From: Chloroflexota bacterium
GTDB lineage: Bacteria; Chloroflexota; Anaerolineae; Promineifilales; Promineifilaceae
Assembly: GCA_014584575.1 (NCBI GenBank)
Contig: JACTMP010000033.1
Coordinates: forward strand, 1-41,302
Length of the DNA stretch: 41,302 nt
Direction of reading: 5' to 3'
Made by a program: the position numbers and the translations under genes. The first letter of the stretch is position 1, and each line of letters begins with the position of its first letter. The notes beneath the pieces are model-generated. The model was not told where the DNA came from. It did not search any database and saw only the letters and a program-made list of their open reading frames with translations. This document shows positions 16,414 to 25,548 of the stretch, piece after piece.

Positions 16414-17508
16414 TTACTCACTTCCAATTACTTCTTGATAAATCGCTTCTATGCGGGCGGCCATTTGGGTTACGGTGAACTCGGTGTAAGCACGCTGCTG
16501 CCCGGCCAGCCCCATTTGCCGCCGTTTGTCCGGGTGGGCCAATAGGGAGGCCAGTGCGGTCGCCAGGGCATCTGGGTTTTTGGGCGGCACTACCAGCCCG
16601 GTGATGCCATCTTGCACCAGCCAGGAGGTGCCGGTGCCCAGTTCGGTGGTGACACACGGCCGTGCCGCCGCCATTGCTTCTTGTAACACCAATCCAAAGG
16701 ATTCGGCGCGGCTGTTGGAAGGTAACACAAAGATGTCGCCGCTGGCATAAAATCCCGGCAAATCCTCATCTGCGATGCGTCCCAGGAATTGCACCTTGTG
16801 GGCCACGCCCAATTGCTGTGCCAGGTTCTCCCATTCGGTGCGTTTGGGGCCATCGCCGCCAATGAGCAGACGCGCTTGCAGTTGGGGCATGGCGCGGATG
16901 AGGTCATCCACGCCTTTGTAGTAGCGGTGTTGGCCGACAAAGAGGAGGGTGGGAACATCGGCGGGGGGGATTAACGGCCGTGCCCCGGCAAAACGGGCCA
17001 CATCTACACTGTAGGGCACGATGCGGCATTTGGCGGCTAACGGCCGTAAAAAAGGGGAACTCTGCACGTAATTGTTGCTGCCAACCATAATGCGCCCGGC
17101 CCCGGCCAACACCCGCTTGAGAAATGGCCGGTAAAAACGCAAAATGCCCTGCTGTTTGACAACGTCGCTGTGGTAGCCAATGACATACGGCCGTTTGCGG
17201 CCCAGCAACCACTGGCTTAATTCACCAATGGGATAAGGTGAATGCACATGGACGATGTCGGCGGGCAGGCGGCGGTTCTGGAGGGGTAACGATGGACTGA
17301 GCGGTGTAGAAGCCACCGTCGCCAGCCGCCGGGCGCGCACCAGGTTAACGCCGTTGATCTGCGCCTGTTTTGGCTGTCGGTTGGGGTTGGTGACGAGGAC
17401 GGTGACAGTGTGGCCAACGGCCGTTTGTGCTTCCGCCAACTGTTTGATGTGATTCTCGATGCCGCCTAAAACCGGATGATAATCCTTGTAAATGTGTAAA
17501 ATGCGCAA
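16414..17508 (-). CDS. Family 4 glycosyltransferase
   Basis: A GT-B fold retaining glycosyltransferase (364 residues) that transfers a sugar from a nucleotide sugar, probably to a lipid or polysaccharide at the cytoplasmic face. N-terminal motif YHPVLGGIENHIKQLA; C-terminal motifs TLLFVGQHRYYKGVDDLI, LLIGGDGP and the SRAESFGLVLQEAMAAARP element with the EX7E-type catalytic pair. The TTG at 17508 is preferred because AAGGAG lies six bases before it and the protein then starts LRILHIYKDY, as in homologues; upstream in-frame ATGs read into the divergent intergenic region. It is divergently placed to another GT4 gene, suggesting a small glycan locus. Acceptor and donor are unknown. Confidence 0.87.
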   Translation of the reverse strand: MRILHIYKDYHPVLGGIENHIKQLAEAQTAVGHTVTVLVTNPNRQPKQAQINGVNLVRARRLATVASTPLSPSLPLQNRRLPADIVHVHSPYPIGELSQWLLGRKRPYVIGYHSDVVKQQGILRFYRPFLKRVLAGAGRIMVGSNNYVQSSPFLRPLAAKCRIVPYSVDVARFAGARPLIPPADVPTLLFVGQHRYYKGVDDLIRAMPQLQARLLIGGDGPKRTEWENLAQQLGVAHKVQFLGRIADEDLPGFYASGDIFVLPSNSRAESFGLVLQEAMAAARPCVTTELGTGTSWLVQDGITGLVVPPKNPDALATALASLLAHPDKRRQMGLAGQQRAYTEFTVTQMAARIEAIYQEVIGSE

Positions 17509-17634
17509 GTCAGCTCCTTCGTTTGTTTCCTGGTCACTTCCGGGTATGATCGCCGCCAATTGAACATATAAAGGCTGGCAAATAATAACGTATGAGCGTA
17601 GATAAGAACAACATTGCCCGGCAAACATCGTGAC

Positions 17635-18795
17635 ATGGATCGAGAGCAGGCGATTAGCGAAAATATCCTCTTTGTAGACCACGCCGCGGCTCTGGGCGGG
17701 GCCGAACACAGTTTACTGCTGCTGCTGCAACACCTGGATCGCGCGCAGTGGCAGCCGCATCTGGCTTGTGCGCCAGGGAAACTGACTGACCGGGCTATGC
17801 GCGCCGGGCTGCCCTGTCACCTCATCCAGTTGCCCCGCCTGCGCCGCTCGCCCCGTTTCCTGGCGGATTGGGGGCAAAGTGCCCGCCACCTGGCAAAGCT
17901 GGCCCATCAGATTGAGGCCCAGGCCATTTACGCCAACACCGTGCGGGCAGCGCTGTATGCGGCGCCGGCTGCCAAACTGGCGCGACGGCCGTTCCTCTGG
18001 CACATGCGCGACTTCTGGCTGAGTGAAACGAGACCGCGTTATGTGTGGGCAGACACGGCCGTGAAACAACTGCTTTGTCTCTCTGCCACCCAGGTCATTG
18101 CCAATTCCCACGCCGTTGCCCAACATCTGCCCTGTGCCGGCAAAACGGCCGTCGTCCACAACGGCATTGAAGTGGGCAAATTTGATCCAGCGCGGGACGG
18201 ACGGCCGTTCCGCACCCAATATGCTATTCCCGATGGTGTGCCTGTTGTCGGCATGATGGGGCGGTTACGGCCGTGGAAAGGGCAGATTCCCTTTTTACAC
18301 ATGGCTGCGCACATTTTGCAGCAGCAACCGGCGTCATACTTTGTCATTGTGGGCGGCACAAATTTTGCGGTGGAGGATGATTACCCGCAACAATTACAAA
18401 ACTTGGTCCAAGAATTGGGTATCAGTGAACGGGTAATTTTTACCGGGGCGCTTGACGTTGTGCAGTTGCCACTGGCCGCCCTGGATGTTTTTGTGCATCC
18501 GGGTGAACCCGAACCCTTTGGCCTGGTAAACATTGAAGCCATGGCCATGGCCAGACCGGTCGTCGCTTTTGCGCATGGCGCACTACCAGAAATTGTGCAA
18601 GATGGGCAGACGGGTTTACTCGTCCCGCCCGGCAACATCCCGGCGCTGGCCGAAGCGGTGATTGCCCTGCTAGACAATCCACAGAAACGGCAGCAGATGG
18701 GGTGCAACGGCCGTAGCCGCGCCGAAACCCATTTCACCATCCAACAAACCGCCCAGGAAATTGATCGGCTATTACACCTGACCATACAGGGCTGA
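17635..18795 (+). CDS. Family 4 glycosyltransferase
   Basis: A second GT4-family enzyme (386 residues from the ATG at 17635; a TTG at 17614 is possible and neither has a good ribosome binding site). Motifs are FVDHAAALGGAEHSLLLLL at the N-terminus, VHNGIEVGKFDP at the domain hinge, GMMGRLRPWKGQ, YFVIVGG and PEPFGLVNIEAMAMARPVVA with the catalytic glutamates. The gap of about 125 bp to the divergent glycosyltransferase probably holds both promoters; TATGAT near 17553 is the best -10 for this gene but lacks a good -35. ACGGCCGT is unusually dense here, five copies between 17986 and 18274. Confidence 0.87.
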   Translation: MDREQAISENILFVDHAAALGGAEHSLLLLLQHLDRAQWQPHLACAPGKLTDRAMRAGLPCHLIQLPRLRRSPRFLADWGQSARHLAKLAHQIEAQAIYANTVRAALYAAPAAKLARRPFLWHMRDFWLSETRPRYVWADTAVKQLLCLSATQVIANSHAVAQHLPCAGKTAVVHNGIEVGKFDPARDGRPFRTQYAIPDGVPVVGMMGRLRPWKGQIPFLHMAAHILQQQPASYFVIVGGTNFAVEDDYPQQLQNLVQELGISERVIFTGALDVVQLPLAALDVFVHPGEPEPFGLVNIEAMAMARPVVAFAHGALPEIVQDGQTGLLVPPGNIPALAEAVIALLDNPQKRQQMGCNGRSRAETHFTIQQTAQEIDRLLHLTIQG

Positions 18796-18810
18796 CACCC
18801 CCATACCCCA

Positions 18811-19866
18811 TCAACCGCTCACCTCCTCCAGGATCGCCAACATCCCGGCCCGGTTTTGCGGCCATTCCGTGTCGGCGTGGGTTTTGAGTTCAACCGTGAA
18901 GGAGGGGATGCCCTGTGTAACCAGCCAATCGCTGGCGTCGCCGGTAATGAGGTAGCTGCTGAACCGTTCGTAGGGGGGATAAGCGGCGGCGGCGCCATAC
19001 ACCTCGGCTAATTCCAGCGAACGGCCGTCCGTCTCCGGGCAGCCGGCGGCAAATACGCCATTAGCGGCGCTGTGCCAGAACACCACTACCGCCGGCTGCA
19101 CCGCCAGCAGATAGTCCCGCAGCGCCACTGCTTCCGGCTCCGAAAACGGCCGTTCCCCCCCACTGACCACATTCTCCCGCCATTGCGCCGTGGCCGACCA
19201 GTCACAATCCCAATTGCGGTTCAAATCTACACCATTGGCGTTGAACCGACCGGGGATCGTATCTATCAATACCTGGGTGGGTTGGAAACGGCCGTTTTGC
19301 TGCGTCACCTGATATTGCCCATCCGGGTTGGCCGAGGGGATGATATGCAGCGTTACTTCTGGTGGAATCTGCTCTGGGTGGCTGGTGAAATAATCAATAG
19401 CCTCATACGCCAGCAAAATAGTGTTCCACTCATACCCACCATGAATGCCGCCCACAAATACCACCGGTTCTGGCCCATTACCAAAACGATAAACGACAAT
19501 CGGCCGCCCCTCGGCGGAGGCGCCAATGACCTGGCCGCTGCCGTCCAGGTTAAAGAGGGGGGCGGTGTGGGAGTAAACGGGCGTGGGGGTGAGGGGGTGA
19601 GGGCCGATGGGGACATCGGGTGAAGGGGTGAGCAGGTGAGGGGCGATGGGGACATCGGGTGAGGGGGTGAAGGTGGGTACGGCCGTGTTCAACACCAATT
19701 CCGGTGCACGGGTAGGCAGGGGCCAGGTGGAAGTCGTAACGGCCGTGCATCCCATCAGCAGCAAACCCACTGCCCCTAACCAGACAGGGTGGGACGCGGA
19801 TGAACGCAGATAGACGCGGATTTTGAAGATGAAAAAGCTGGCTAAATTCACCAAACTGCGCCTCAT
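18811..19866 (-). CDS. M14-family zinc carboxypeptidase-like lipoprotein
   Basis: A secreted, lipid-anchored metallopeptidase (351 residues; lipobox LLLMGC, Cys40). Zinc and catalytic motifs are [10 protein letters not shown] (H142, E146), [21 protein letters not shown] (H265) and FTVELKT (E326). M14 enzymes normally carry H-x2-E; here H and E are three residues apart, so either this is a subfamily variant or zinc binding is altered. The linker (about 60-98) has two copies of TPSPDVPI(A/G)PH encoded by a DNA tandem repeat. The n-region of the signal peptide ([12 protein letters not shown]) is encoded by a dispersed intergenic repeat. The start overlaps the stop of the nicotinate phosphoribosyltransferase (ATGA), so translation is probably coupled. 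Confidence 0.82.
   Translation of the reverse strand: MRRSLVNLASFFIFKIRVYLRSSASHPVWLGAVGLLLMGCTAVTTSTWPLPTRAPELVLNTAVPTFTPSPDVPIAPHLLTPSPDVPIGPHPLTPTPVYSHTAPLFNLDGSGQVIGASAEGRPIVVYRFGNGPEPVVFVGGIHGGYEWNTILLAYEAIDYFTSHPEQIPPEVTLHIIPSANPDGQYQVTQQNGRFQPTQVLIDTIPGRFNANGVDLNRNWDCDWSATAQWRENVVSGGERPFSEPEAVALRDYLLAVQPAVVVFWHSAANGVFAAGCPETDGRSLELAEVYGAAAAYPPYERFSSYLITGDASDWLVTQGIPSFTVELKTHADTEWPQNRAGMLAILEEVSG
19793..19824. repeat. GACGCGGATGAACGCAGATA repeat inside the M14 signal peptide
   Basis: A word array GACGCGGAT-GAACGCAGAT-AGACGCGGAT that recurs between genes at 41168-41196. Here it is translated as part of the signal peptide of the M14 protein. Confidence 0.6.
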
Positions 19867-21428
19867 CCCGGCCCGCTCATGTTCGCCTTAAAACGAGCAA
19901 TCAACGTCTGTTTTAATGTCCACAGCTTGGGCGTTAGCGACACGTGGTAGACGTGTGGATGCAGCAAACGGCGCACCCCGGCGTCCAACCGGTCGAGGTC
20001 ACGCTGGGCGCGTTCGCGCATGGCTTCCAGCGGCGGCAGGGTGACGATCAGCCGGCCCTCGTCCAGCACCGTTTCCAGCAGTGGTTCAATCTGGGAAATA
20101 TCACCCTCTGCCAATGTGCGGGATGTGCCCGGTTCGTGAGGATGTTGCAGCAGCAACGGCCGTGTCTGGCGCGGGTCTTCATCATCCAGACTCAGCAAAT
20201 CGGCCGTCGCCTGGCCGCGCCGGTCATACACCCGCCACACCTGCTTGTAACCCGGATTCGGCGTCTTAACCGGATTCTCCGAAATTTTGATGGCTGGCGT
20301 CCATCTGTTGCTGTCCGTCTGCACCGCCACCAGCTTGTAAACGCCATCTAGCGCCGCATCACCCGCGGACGTGATCAGGTTCGTGCCCACGCCATAGACC
20401 AGCCGCCGCACAATGTGGTCGGCGTCCAGGCCATAACGGGGCGCTTCATCCTCAATTTGCGCCAGAATTTGCAGGATGGTCAACTCATCTAGCTGGTTCG
20501 ACAGCACAATTTGTGTCTCGGGAAAACCGGCGGCGTCCAACATTTTGGCGGACTGCACCGACAGGTAGGCCAGGTCGCCAGAATCCAGGCGAATGCCCAC
20601 CGGCTGGTGCCCTTTACGCCTTAGTTCTTCAAAAACGCGAATAGCGTTGGGCAGCCCACTTTCCAGGGTGTTGACGGTGTCTACCAACAGCAAACAATCA
20701 TCCGGGTACACATCGGCATAGGCGCGGAAGGCGGCCAGTTCCCCTTCACCCATAGCCAGGAAAAGCTGCACCATGCTGTGGGCGTGGGTGCCTTTGGGCG
20801 CGGTGCCCATCACCGCCGAGAGACCTACATTGGAGCTAAAGCGCGCCCCGCCAATGAGCGCCGCCCGTGCCCCGGCATTCACACCTCGCTCCTGGCCGCG
20901 CCTCATACCAAATTCCAGCACTAACCGTCCGCGCCCGGCCTGGCAGAGGCGAGAGGCTCTGGTGGCAATGAGGGTGGGGTAATTCAACTGGTTGAGCAGG
21001 GACGTTTCCAGAATTTGGGCCAGGGCCAGGGGGCCTTGCACGGCCGTGAGCGGCACATTGGGATGCACCACCCGCCCCTCTGGAATGGCCCGCAGCGTAA
21101 TCCCGGCAAAGTTACCGTGGGCGCGCAGGTAGTCCAAAAAATCGTCGGCAAAGAGGCGGCGGCCCGTTGTGCCCGTTTGCGCCGCCAGATAAGCCAGGTC
21201 TGCTTCGCGGAAGTGCGCCCGTTCCATCCAGTCCAGCAGCCAGCCCAACCCGGCGCTGATGCAGTACCCGGCCTTGTGCAGTCCATAATCGGGGTAGCTG
21301 CGGAAGAAATGCTCAAACAGCGCCGGTTTTTCATGCACCCCCAGGCGAAAATAGAGATGGGCCATTGTCAGTTGATACATGTCGGTGAAGAGAATGCCTT
21401 CGGCGGTTTGTTGTTCGGTTGGGGTCAT
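19863..21428 (-). CDS. pncB: Nicotinate phosphoribosyltransferase
   Basis: Makes nicotinate mononucleotide from nicotinate and PRPP, the first step of NAD salvage (Preiss-Handler pathway). The 521-residue length fits the bacterial type II enzymes. Motifs are [14 protein letters not shown] at the N-terminus, [36 protein letters not shown] and VYGVGTNL; these form the nicotinate and PRPP sites. It starts at the ATG at 21428. The M14 lipoprotein gene overlaps its stop. An imperfect palindrome at 21439-21473 lies 11 bp before the start and would be in the mRNA leader. Confidence 0.95.
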   Translation of the reverse strand: MTPTEQQTAEGILFTDMYQLTMAHLYFRLGVHEKPALFEHFFRSYPDYGLHKAGYCISAGLGWLLDWMERAHFREADLAYLAAQTGTTGRRLFADDFLDYLRAHGNFAGITLRAIPEGRVVHPNVPLTAVQGPLALAQILETSLLNQLNYPTLIATRASRLCQAGRGRLVLEFGMRRGQERGVNAGARAALIGGARFSSNVGLSAVMGTAPKGTHAHSMVQLFLAMGEGELAAFRAYADVYPDDCLLLVDTVNTLESGLPNAIRVFEELRRKGHQPVGIRLDSGDLAYLSVQSAKMLDAAGFPETQIVLSNQLDELTILQILAQIEDEAPRYGLDADHIVRRLVYGVGTNLITSAGDAALDGVYKLVAVQTDSNRWTPAIKISENPVKTPNPGYKQVWRVYDRRGQATADLLSLDDEDPRQTRPLLLQHPHEPGTSRTLAEGDISQIEPLLETVLDEGRLIVTLPPLEAMRERAQRDLDRLDAGVRRLLHPHVYHVSLTPKLWTLKQTLIARFKANMSGPG

Positions 21429-21438
21429 AAATAATCCT

Positions 21439-21473
21439 CATGTGCGACGCACTTTCGAAGTACATCGCACATG
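21439..21473. repeat. Imperfect palindrome upstream of pncB
   Basis: CATGTGCGA (21439-21447) and TCGCACATG (21465-21473) flank a central ACTTTCGAAGT. The whole 35 bp is nearly self-complementary. It could be an operator or a leader hairpin for pncB; I do not recognise an NrtR- or NiaR-type site. Confidence 0.5.
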
Positions 21474-21507
21474 ACAGAGGTTAACACGATTTGCCCTGGC
21501 GGGCATC

Positions 21508-21933
21508 TTAAAAGTGGCGGTAGCGATATTTGATGAGGCAGGCATAAACGCCAACGGCCGTGCCCACCATTGCCCCCATGACGACCGCTATTTGCCAACC
21601 AACGATGCCCGCAAGCCCCAGCCATACCACGCCAAATAGCAGCGCATACCCGGCCATCCCCAACAGCACGTACCCCACCAGGTCGGCCACCAGCGCAATG
21701 GATAATTTGCCGAAACGAGTCAGGCCAATAGCCACCCCCACGCCGGCAATAATGCCCAAAAGAAGGCTGAGGGTGGTAACGGTACGGCCGTAAACCTTTA
21801 ACTCAAATTGCGTCAGCGCCCACCCCACTATCAGCCCGGCGCTAATCCCCAGGAACATGCTCAAACCGACTCTGGCGGCACGATTCCAGAGTGAAGGATT
21901 TGTTTCCGACGATGTGGCGAATAGCTCTTCCAT
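21508..21933 (-). CDS. Small four-helix membrane protein, unknown function
   Basis: A 141-residue protein with four hydrophobic helices (about 23-42, 52-70, 77-103 and 107-130) after a polar 18-residue N-terminus (MEELFATSSETNPS). Glycine-rich helices (GISAGLIVGW, GIIAGVGVAIGL) suggest tight packing. No family was recognised. It starts at the ATG at 21933 and lies 79 bp upstream of pncB in the same orientation; the palindrome between them makes co-transcription uncertain. Confidence 0.7.
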   Translation of the reverse strand: MEELFATSSETNPSLWNRAARVGLSMFLGISAGLIVGWALTQFELKVYGRTVTTLSLLLGIIAGVGVAIGLTRFGKLSIALVADLVGYVLLGMAGYALLFGVVWLGLAGIVGWQIAVVMGAMVGTAVGVYACLIKYRYRHF

Positions 21934-22038
21934 TTATTCAAAGGGTACAAAACTTATGGCATGGCGGCAATGGTTAAAAACTCCCCCACTCATTTGAATC
22001 TTTGTGCTTTTTTTCGGCGGCGACAGGCTTAATGGCAG

Positions 22039-22047
22039 TGGTATAAT
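22039..22047 (+). promoter_or_regulatory. Extended -10 promoter for the M20 peptidase gene
   Basis: TGGTATAAT is an extended -10 (TGn followed by a perfect TATAAT). No good -35 lies 17 bp upstream, as is common for extended -10 promoters. Transcription would start near 22054 and include the hairpin at 22059-22105. Confidence 0.5.
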
Positions 22048-22058
22048 CTACTACGAAC

Positions 22059-22105
22059 GGAGGGGAGGCTTTAGCCGACCCGTGTCGGCTAAAGCTTCCC
22101 CTCCT
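22059..22105 (+). promoter_or_regulatory. 21-bp leader hairpin before the M20 peptidase gene
   Basis: Left arm GGAGGGGAGGCTTTAGCCGAC and right arm GTCGGCTAAAGCTTCCCCTCC pair with one mismatch around a five-base loop. It lies between the extended -10 and the ATG at 22118. It could stabilise the mRNA, attenuate transcription, or be a dispersed palindrome of the kind common here. Confidence 0.65.
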
Positions 22106-22117
22106 GAGAATAAACCT

Positions 22118-23293
22118 ATGACAATACGCATTGATGAAGAATATCTAGTTTCCACATTGTCCCGCCTGGTGCAGATCAATTCGACCAATCCGTCGCTGTC
22201 GCCGGATGGGGCGGGGGAGGCGGAGATTGCCGCGTATGTGGCCGGATTATTACGCGACCTGGGGCTGGAAGTGACAGCCTGGGAAGTGGCGCCGGGGCGC
22301 TGGAACGTGGTGGGGCGGTTGGCGGGCAAGGGTCGCGGTCATGGCCACGGCCGTAGCCTGCTCTGGAACGCCCACCTGGACACAGTGGGGGTGGTGGGCA
22401 TGGCCGAACCGTTTTCCGGCGCGGTGCGCGACGGCCGTCTCTATGGTCGGGGCAGCCAGGATATGAAGGGCAGTCTGGCGGCGATGCTGGCGGCGACGCA
22501 GGCATTGGTGCAGAGCGGTCTGGAACTGGACGGCGATTTGCTGGTAACGGCCGTTGCCGACGAAGAACACAGCAGCATTGGCGCGGATGATCTGGTGGCG
22601 AAGGGGTTCCATGCCGATGCGGCCATCGTCACCGAACCGACCGACCTGGCCGTTTGCCTGGCGCATCGCGGTTTCATCTGGTATGACGTGGAAACATTTG
22701 GCCGGGCGGCACATGGCAGCCGCTACCGTGAAGGCATTGACGCCAACATGCACATGGGGCGTTTTCTGGCGGAACTGGGGAAATTGGAGGCGGAACTGCG
22801 GGCACGGCCGTCGCATCCCCTGGTAGATGTGCCTTCTTTACACGCCGCCACGTTGCACGGCGGCACGGAGTTGAGCGTCTACGCCGCCCACTGCCGCCTG
22901 CAAATCGAGCGTCGCACCGTGCCCGGCGAAATAGTTGAATCGGCAACCGCCGAATTGCAAGGGATCATTGACCGGTTGAGCACCGCCGACCCCACCTTCC
23001 GGGCCACGGTCACGCCCACCTTCAGCCGCCCGCCATTTGCCGTGAACGAGACGGCCGACATTGTGCAGGCGGTGTCACAGGCTGCCCAAACCCGCCTGGG
23101 GCGCAACCCTGACGTCATCGGCCAGCTTTTCTGGACGGATGCGGCCATCTTTGCCGCCGCCGGCATGGAGACGATGTTGATCGGCCCCACCGGCCACGGC
23201 CTGCACAGCGCCGAGGAGTGGGTTGATGTGGATTCGGTGGTGGATTTAGCGGTGATATTGGCGGACACGGCCGTGAATTATTTAAGCAGGTGA
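22118..23293 (+). CDS. M20-family metallopeptidase (ArgE/DapE-like deacylase)
   Basis: A di-zinc amidohydrolase of 391 residues that removes acyl or aminoacyl groups from N-acyl amino acids or peptides. Metal and catalytic residues are visible in order: NAHLDTV (H and D), GRGSQDMKG (bridging D), ADEEHSS (general base E and ligand E), EPTD and GLHSAEEW (last His). A lid/dimerisation domain sits in the middle (RAAHGSRYREGIDANMH). The ATG at 22118 is chosen because the frame upstream runs through the leader hairpin. The substrate cannot be assigned: ArgE, DapE and carboxypeptidase G2-like members look alike here. The gene stands alone. Confidence 0.9.
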   Translation: MTIRIDEEYLVSTLSRLVQINSTNPSLSPDGAGEAEIAAYVAGLLRDLGLEVTAWEVAPGRWNVVGRLAGKGRGHGHGRSLLWNAHLDTVGVVGMAEPFSGAVRDGRLYGRGSQDMKGSLAAMLAATQALVQSGLELDGDLLVTAVADEEHSSIGADDLVAKGFHADAAIVTEPTDLAVCLAHRGFIWYDVETFGRAAHGSRYREGIDANMHMGRFLAELGKLEAELRARPSHPLVDVPSLHAATLHGGTELSVYAAHCRLQIERRTVPGEIVESATAELQGIIDRLSTADPTFRATVTPTFSRPPFAVNETADIVQAVSQAAQTRLGRNPDVIGQLFWTDAAIFAAAGMETMLIGPTGHGLHSAEEWVDVDSVVDLAVILADTAVNYLSR

Positions 23294-23369
23294 GGGGGTG
23301 AGGGGGTGAAGGGTGAGCAGGTGAGGGGTGATAGGGTGATCAATTATCCAATTACCCAATTGCCCATCT
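23286..23369. repeat. Short-word array (GGTGAGG) after the M20 gene
   Basis: Starting inside the stop codon (AGCAGGTGA), the sequence repeats GGTGAGGG, GGTGAAGG, GGTGAGCA and GGTGATAG, then turns to TTACCCAATTGCCC-type words up to the stop of the convergent kinase gene. The word includes TGA. Similar GGTGAGGGGG words encode the linker repeats of the M14 lipoprotein at 19580-19680. Confidence 0.65.
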
Positions 23370-25373
23370 CTACGCAGAAATTTCGCCGTGATCAGGATGG
23401 GCGGACTGGCGGATCGGCAGCATTACGTGAAAGGCGCTGCCCGGGCATTCGGTTTCGTCGTAGCCAGCGCTTTCCACCCAGATACGGCCGTTGTGCGCCT
23501 CCACAATCCCCCTGGCAATCGCCAACCCAATGCCCGAACCACCCCCCTTAAACGTCGTCTTCCCGGAAGAATGTTGGTTCACCTTACCCGTCTGGAAAAA
23601 CTTCTCAAATACCAATTCCTGCACATCCGGGGCAATGCCAATACCCGTATCCGAGACAATCAACTCCACCCCTATCACCTCACCGCTGCCATTACCAGAC
23701 GTTGTGGCGGCACGGCCGTCAACCCGAATAAAACCCCCGTCCGGCGTATACTTCACCGCATTCATCAGCAAATGGGTAAACAACTTCTCCATCGCCTCCG
23801 CGTCCGCCTCCACCTCCGGCAGACCGGGCATCTCGGCCACCGAAATTACCAACTGGCGACCGGCCCACTCTCGCTCCAGACGGCGCACCACCTGCTGAAT
23901 GAGAAAGCGCATATTCAGCGGCGACATAAACAAATCCAGAGCGCGGCTGTCAATCTTGGCCACATCCAAAATGTTCTCCACCACCTCTTCCATACGCTGC
24001 ACACCCCGATTAATGCCTTGCGCCCACTTCAAATACTCCCCATGTTCTTCATCCCGCGCCGCTTCCAGGATCATCTGCGTGTTAAAGTTCACGATGGTGA
24101 GCGGCGTGCGCAGTTCGTGGGAAGCAATGGTAATAAAGTCCGCCTTCGTCTTATCCAATCGCTCCAACCGGGCATAAGCCGCCTGCAACGCCTGGGTACG
24201 CTCCGTCACCTTCTGCTCCAACTCCTGATTAAACTGCTTCACTTCGCCATACAGCCGCGCGTTCTCCAGCGCAATCACCACCTGGTCGGCCAACAGTTGG
24301 TAAGCCGGAATCTCTTCCTCAGCAAAAGCAGCAGAACGGTTACTCTGCAAATCCAGAACACCCCACATCTGGTCGCCAATCTTCAATGGCAGTAGAAGCT
24401 GTGACTGGGTGCGGGGCGTGGCTTCTTCCGGCTTAAAACGACTATCTTGTAATACATTATCCACCCGCAGTGGCCGGCGGTGCTGCATCACCCAGCCCAC
24501 CAATCCATGGCGCCCCACTTGCACCGGCGGCGCTTGCGCGTCCATATACATGCCAGAATGGGCAACGGCCGTCAGTCCTTCCCCACGCCCATCCGGCAAA
24601 AACAGCCCCACATAACACACCTGATACTGCTGCCGGATCAACTCCGCCACCTGCGGCAACAACGCCTCCTGATCCAGAATAGAGGTGATACGCTGACCAA
24701 CGGCGACGGCCGTGTGCAATTGCAACGTCAGCATTTGCAGCGCCTGCCGCTGGTCCCGCTCCACAATGCGCAAAATCACCGTATGCCGGTAAGCACGCAC
24801 CCGTACCACATGCGCCAGCAGCCCCGTCGCCATCGCCGCCAGCGTCACCACCACAAAATAAGGCCAGTCAGGAGAAGGCGGAAAGGTAAAAATCGCCAGC
24901 AACAATGCGCCCAACGTCAGCAGCGAAAACAGGCCATACCAGAACGGCGAGACAAAAATAATGGCAATCGCAAACAAAAAGAGCGCCAGATTCGCCACCT
25001 GGTTGGGGTTCATCGTTAGCTGCGCCCGCAGCACAATGCTCGCCAACACCAACGCCGCCCCAAATGCCGTCAGCGGCTCCGCCCACGTATCAGGCAGGGC
25101 GCCCCGCCGCAGAATAACCACCACCACAAACATGAGCGCCGCACTACCCAGAGCAACAGCCGCCATCAGCGCCGCCTGCGTTTCCCGCAGCACCGTCAGT
25201 TGCAGCACCGCATAGGCCACAAAGAAAAAACCGACCACGCCATACATGAACGGCAGATACTTCATCAAGGAATGGTTGATGGCTGCCTGCACCTGGTCAT
25301 CCGGGATGCCATAACTGTCCAGCGACAACAGATCACTGAGGTAATATCGTTTGCTGCCAACAGATGGTTTCAT
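23370..25373 (-). CDS. Membrane sensor histidine kinase with GAF domain
   Basis: A 667-residue sensor kinase. About six transmembrane helices (residues 40-195) form the input module, then a GAF domain (about 225-375), a short coiled coil, a HisKA dimerisation domain with the phospho-acceptor in ASHELRTPL (about H419), and an HATPase domain with N box NAVKYTPDGG, G1 DTGIGIAP, F box FEKFF and G2 GGGSGIGLA. It starts at the ATG at 25373 (a start 12 bases upstream is possible) with a good sigma70 promoter at 25406-25434. There is no receiver domain in it and no response regulator next to it, so it is an orphan kinase; the signal is unknown. Confidence 0.93.
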   Translation of the reverse strand: MKPSVGSKRYYLSDLLSLDSYGIPDDQVQAAINHSLMKYLPFMYGVVGFFFVAYAVLQLTVLRETQAALMAAVALGSAALMFVVVVILRRGALPDTWAEPLTAFGAALVLASIVLRAQLTMNPNQVANLALFLFAIAIIFVSPFWYGLFSLLTLGALLLAIFTFPPSPDWPYFVVVTLAAMATGLLAHVVRVRAYRHTVILRIVERDQRQALQMLTLQLHTAVAVGQRITSILDQEALLPQVAELIRQQYQVCYVGLFLPDGRGEGLTAVAHSGMYMDAQAPPVQVGRHGLVGWVMQHRRPLRVDNVLQDSRFKPEEATPRTQSQLLLPLKIGDQMWGVLDLQSNRSAAFAEEEIPAYQLLADQVVIALENARLYGEVKQFNQELEQKVTERTQALQAAYARLERLDKTKADFITIASHELRTPLTIVNFNTQMILEAARDEEHGEYLKWAQGINRGVQRMEEVVENILDVAKIDSRALDLFMSPLNMRFLIQQVVRRLEREWAGRQLVISVAEMPGLPEVEADAEAMEKLFTHLLMNAVKYTPDGGFIRVDGRAATTSGNGSGEVIGVELIVSDTGIGIAPDVQELVFEKFFQTGKVNQHSSGKTTFKGGGSGIGLAIARGIVEAHNGRIWVESAGYDETECPGSAFHVMLPIRQSAHPDHGEISA

Positions 25374-25405
25374 ACAATTTCTCAACTGCGGTTGGATTTG
25401 CCTCT

Positions 25406-25434
25406 ATTCTATTACACCGCCGCCAAATTCTCAA
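25406..25434 (-). promoter_or_regulatory. Sigma70 promoter for the histidine kinase gene
   Basis: On the minus strand TTGAGA (25429-25434, 5 of 6) and TAGAAT (25406-25411, 5 of 6) are exactly 17 bp apart. The start site would be near 25399, giving a leader of about 25 nt. Confidence 0.6.
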
Positions 25435-25437
25435 TCT

Positions 25438-25465
25438 TTGTGACCGGCCCAGAAGCAGATACAAT
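25438..25465 (+). promoter_or_regulatory. Candidate sigma70 promoter for the M3 peptidase gene
   Basis: TTGTGA (25438-25443) and TACAAT (25460-25465) are 16 bp apart. It is back to back with the kinase promoter. The transcript would begin near 25472, just before the 55-nt palindrome. Confidence 0.45.
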
Positions 25466-25475
25466 CTGCAAAAAC

Positions 25476-25530
25476 GTTTGGTGTGGGCGCTTCAGCGCCA
25501 TGAACCGGCGATAAATCGCCCACTACAAAC
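25476..25530 (+). repeat. 55-nt three-stem palindromic repeat, copy 1
   Basis: The outer arms GTTTGGTGT and ACTACAAAC enclose two small hairpins, GGCGCttcAGCGCC-like and GGCGATaaATCGCC. A second copy of the same length is at 38139-38193. Both lie just before a ribosome binding site and start codon, here AGGAG and ATG 25549. Confidence 0.75.
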
Positions 25531-25548
25531 AATTTTCAGGAGAAAACC

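Noticed and set aside
23370..25548. A response regulator partner next to the histidine kinase
   Set aside because: The neighbours are an M20 peptidase and an M3 peptidase; no receiver domain motif was found on either side.
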